Source: an uncultured Bacillota bacterium
GTDB lineage: Bacteria > Bacillota > Clostridia > Peptostreptococcales > Anaerovoracaceae
DNA length: 64,000 nt
Assembly (NCBI GenBank): GCA_949284065.1
Contig: CASDUO010000002.1
Coordinates: forward strand, 1-64,000
Direction of reading: 5' to 3'
The number at the start of each line of letters is the position of its first letter. Within the stretch, counting starts at the first letter, position 1. The position numbers and the translations under genes are program-made. Below are positions 62,326 through 64,000 of this stretch, piece after piece. The notes beneath the pieces are model-generated. The model did not search any database and was not told where the DNA came from. It saw nothing but the letters and a program-made list of their open reading frames with translations.

Positions 62326-63495
62326 ATGAAAGAAGTTTATCTCGATTACTCGGCTACGACACCGGTAAAAAAAGAGGTTGCAGAGGAAATGTCACAGTAT
62401 ATTTTGGGGCATTACGGCAACCCATCGAGTTTATATAAAATAGGATCAGCATCAAAAGAAGCGGTCGATATCGCCAGAGCCAAGGTGGCAAAACTCATAA
62501 ACGCCGCACCGGAGGAGATATATTTCACATCCTGTGGAACGGAAGCTGATAACTGGGCATTTTTCGGTGTAGCCGACGCTAAAAGAAAGAAAGGCAATCA
62601 CATAATAACCAGCAATATCGAGCATCATGCTATCATCCACACGGGAAATTATATGAGCAAGCGCGGATATGACATAACCTATGTAGAACCGGACAAGGAG
62701 GGCAGGATATCGCCTGAGTCCGTGGAAAAAGCCATAACAGACAAGACGGTCCTGATCAGTATAATGATGGTGAACAACGAGATCGGTACTATTGAGCCCA
62801 TAAAAGAAATAGCGAAGATCGCTAAAGAGCACGGTATCACTTCCCATACAGACGCCGTACAGGCTCTCGGCAATGTGCCTATCGATGTGAAAGATCTCGG
62901 CGTCGATCTGATGTCCCTGTCCGCTCATAAAATATACGGACCCAAGGGAGTAGGAGCCCTCTATATAAAAAAGGGGACCTTGATCAGCAACTACATGCAT
63001 GGGGGCGGTCAGGAAAAGAAAAAGCGTGCAGGTACCGAAAATCTTGCAGGTATAGTGGGATTCGGCAAGGCGGCAGAGATAGCGTACGATAATCTGGAAG
63101 ATCATATAAAGAAGGTGTCCGGGCTGAGAGATTATTTCCTGAAGAGAGTCACCGAAGAAATACCTGATGTTCAGGTGAACGGCTCTATGGAATACAGACA
63201 TCCGGGCAATGCAAGCGTTACGTTCAAATACATAGAAGGAGAAGCTATACTGCTCCTTCTCAATGAGAAGAACATATATGTTTCCACAGGTTCTGCATGT
63301 TCTTCTGCTTCCCTCGTACCTTCCCATGTCCTCATGGCCATAGGCGTTCCCGCCGAACTCATACACGGGACTATAAGGTTTACGGTGGGGGATTTCACGA
63401 CAAAAGAGGATATAGACTATACGGTCGACTGCCTGAAAGAGGTAGTAGCTAAATTAAGGAACATCTCATCTGTGGATGGAAAGAAAGGGTGGTAA
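62326..63495 (+). CDS. iscS: Cysteine desulfurase, IscS/NifS type
   Basis: PLP enzyme that takes sulfur from cysteine for Fe-S clusters and tRNA thiolation. The 389-residue protein begins YLDYSATTPVKKEV, has the PLP-lysine in SAHKIYGPKGVG near 205-216, and the catalytic-cysteine loop in STGSACSSASLVPSHVL near 323-339. The gene is followed after 5 bases by iscU. AAGGAAGG precedes the ATG. An IscR-type regulator was not seen upstream. Confidence 0.95.
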   Translation: MKEVYLDYSATTPVKKEVAEEMSQYILGHYGNPSSLYKIGSASKEAVDIARAKVAKLINAAPEEIYFTSCGTEADNWAFFGVADAKRKKGNHIITSNIEHHAIIHTGNYMSKRGYDITYVEPDKEGRISPESVEKAITDKTVLISIMMVNNEIGTIEPIKEIAKIAKEHGITSHTDAVQALGNVPIDVKDLGVDLMSLSAHKIYGPKGVGALYIKKGTLISNYMHGGGQEKKKRAGTENLAGIVGFGKAAEIAYDNLEDHIKKVSGLRDYFLKRVTEEIPDVQVNGSMEYRHPGNASVTFKYIEGEAILLLLNEKNIYVSTGSACSSASLVPSHVLMAIGVPAELIHGTIRFTVGDFTTKEDIDYTVDCLKEVVAKLRNISSVDGKKGW

Positions 63496-63500
63496 TGTAA

Positions 63501-63950
63501 ATGGCAATGTATAACGATAAGGTGATGGATCACTTCATGCATCCGAGGAACGTGGGGGAAATAGAGAATCCTGATGGATTGGGAAAATACGGCAGTCCTG
63601 TCTGCGGTGACATGATGCAGATCACTATAAAAGTGGACGATAATGATGTGATCTCCGATGCGAAATTCCAAACGTTCGGATGCGGCAGCGCGATCGCATC
63701 TTCCAGCGTGGCAACGGAAATGATAATCGGGAAAACTGTAGATGAGGCTCTGGAACTTACTAACAAACAGATCATCAATGAGCTTGGCGGTCTCCCCGAT
63801 GTGAAGATACACTGTTCCGTGCTGGCAGATCATGCCATCAAATCCGCCATATACGATTATGCTCAAAAGAATGGCAAAACTTACAAAGGCCTTGAAGGAT
63901 TCGACCCTGACGCCGACGAAGACGATCATCATGATGTAGCAGATGAGTAG
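63501..63950 (+). CDS. iscU: Fe-S cluster scaffold protein IscU/NifU
   Basis: Builds Fe-S clusters with IscS. The 149-residue protein has the three cluster cysteines in GSPVCGDMM, FGCGSAIASSS and KIHCSVLADHAIK, plus the conserved Asp after the first. The C-terminal acidic/His tail (DPDADEDDHHDVADE) extends past the usual end and may bind metal. It is co-transcribed with iscS. Confidence 0.95.
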   Translation: MAMYNDKVMDHFMHPRNVGEIENPDGLGKYGSPVCGDMMQITIKVDDNDVISDAKFQTFGCGSAIASSSVATEMIIGKTVDEALELTNKQIINELGGLPDVKIHCSVLADHAIKSAIYDYAQKNGKTYKGLEGFDPDADEDDHHDVADE

Positions 63951-63973
63951 TCCGGGATATCATGGGGGACAGT

Positions 63974-64000
63974 ATGGATCATGGAAATAAAAAGATAATA
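63974..64000 (+). CDS. Partial gene, probably mnmA (tRNA 2-thiouridine synthase)
   Basis: Nine codons (MDHGNKKII) to the window edge, preceded by GGGGGAC. Its place right after iscS-iscU, where mnmA is commonly found in clostridia, suggests MnmA, whose N-terminus often reads KKIxxGMSGGVDS. Nothing else can be told from 27 bases. Confidence 0.4.

Overview
This window is a compact, mostly plus-strand stretch of a clostridial chromosome from a strictly anaerobic, low-to-middling GC Firmicute. Pointers to that are a three-gene electron-bifurcating type [FeFe] hydrogenase, a giant 2-hydroxyacyl-CoA dehydratase activase, a dnaG-rpoD-trmK-nif3 block, many radical SAM enzymes, strong AGGAGG ribosome sites and a marked preference for ATA and AGA/AGG codons. 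The genus cannot be fixed from sequence alone. No CRISPR array, insertion sequence, prophage, tRNA or rRNA gene was seen.

Layout. 1-5.2 kb: dnaG, rpoD, trmK and a Nif3-like gene, then the RNase P RNA (rnpB). 5.6-9.2 kb: a DUF975/CmpB-like fusion membrane protein, a MATE exporter and mscL. 9.4-14.8 kb: a 1421-residue dehydratase activase, a CsoR-type repressor coupled to it, and a YebC-family gene. 14.9-18.5 kb: an unassigned structured RNA in front of panB, panE and a YtcJ-like amidohydrolase. 18.6-21.8 kb: an OPT peptide transporter, a P1-family aminopeptidase and a two-helix ion channel. 21.7-29.3 kb: DacF-type carboxypeptidase (minus), an ABC exporter, shikimate kinase, an iron-sulfur protein and a Crp/Fnr regulator around a triple half-site operator. 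29.4-32.2 kb (minus): a radical SAM protein, an ACT protein and a PFL-family protein. 32.3-34.8 kb: ung and a divergent SDR/TetR pair. 35-37.6 kb: a secreted SH3/glucosaminidase-like protein and a membrane-anchored cohesin-like protein. 37.7-46.8 kb: uppP, ftsK, rimO, pgsA, cinA, gtrA-like and an LTA-synthase-like gene. 46.8-48.1 kb: recA with two promoters and an SOS box. 48.3-52.4 kb: hydrogenase operon hydC-hydB-hydA. 52.5-53.7 kb: threonine ammonia-lyase (minus). 53.8-59.3 kb: rplU (with leader), rpmA, obgE, an HD protein and two radical-SAM-linked genes. 59.4-60 kb: comEA. 60.2-61.8 kb: a second divergent TetR/SDR pair, its TetR gene interrupted by a -1 frame change. 62-64 kb: a DUF896 protein, iscS, iscU and the first codons of what is probably mnmA.

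How it fits together. Most of the window is housekeeping: replication and transcription start-up, translation and tRNA/ribosome modification, envelope polymers, chromosome segregation and Fe-S assembly. Metabolic pieces (hydrogenase, dehydratase activase, threonine ammonia-lyase, peptide uptake with peptidase) suit an amino-acid-fermenting anaerobe. The two SDR/TetR pairs look like accessory insertions because their isoleucine codons differ from the surrounding genes.

Most unusual observations: nearly the same SAP/HeH-like helical module at the N-terminus of the main sigma factor and the C-terminus of ribosomal protein bL21; a TetR gene that becomes canonical only after a -1 slip at an A-AAA-AAG heptamer; bL27 lacking the usual Firmicute N-terminal extension together with loss of the prp gene; and a three-stem RNA with its own promoter in front of panB. 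These come from reading the sequence by eye; no database search or folding program was run.
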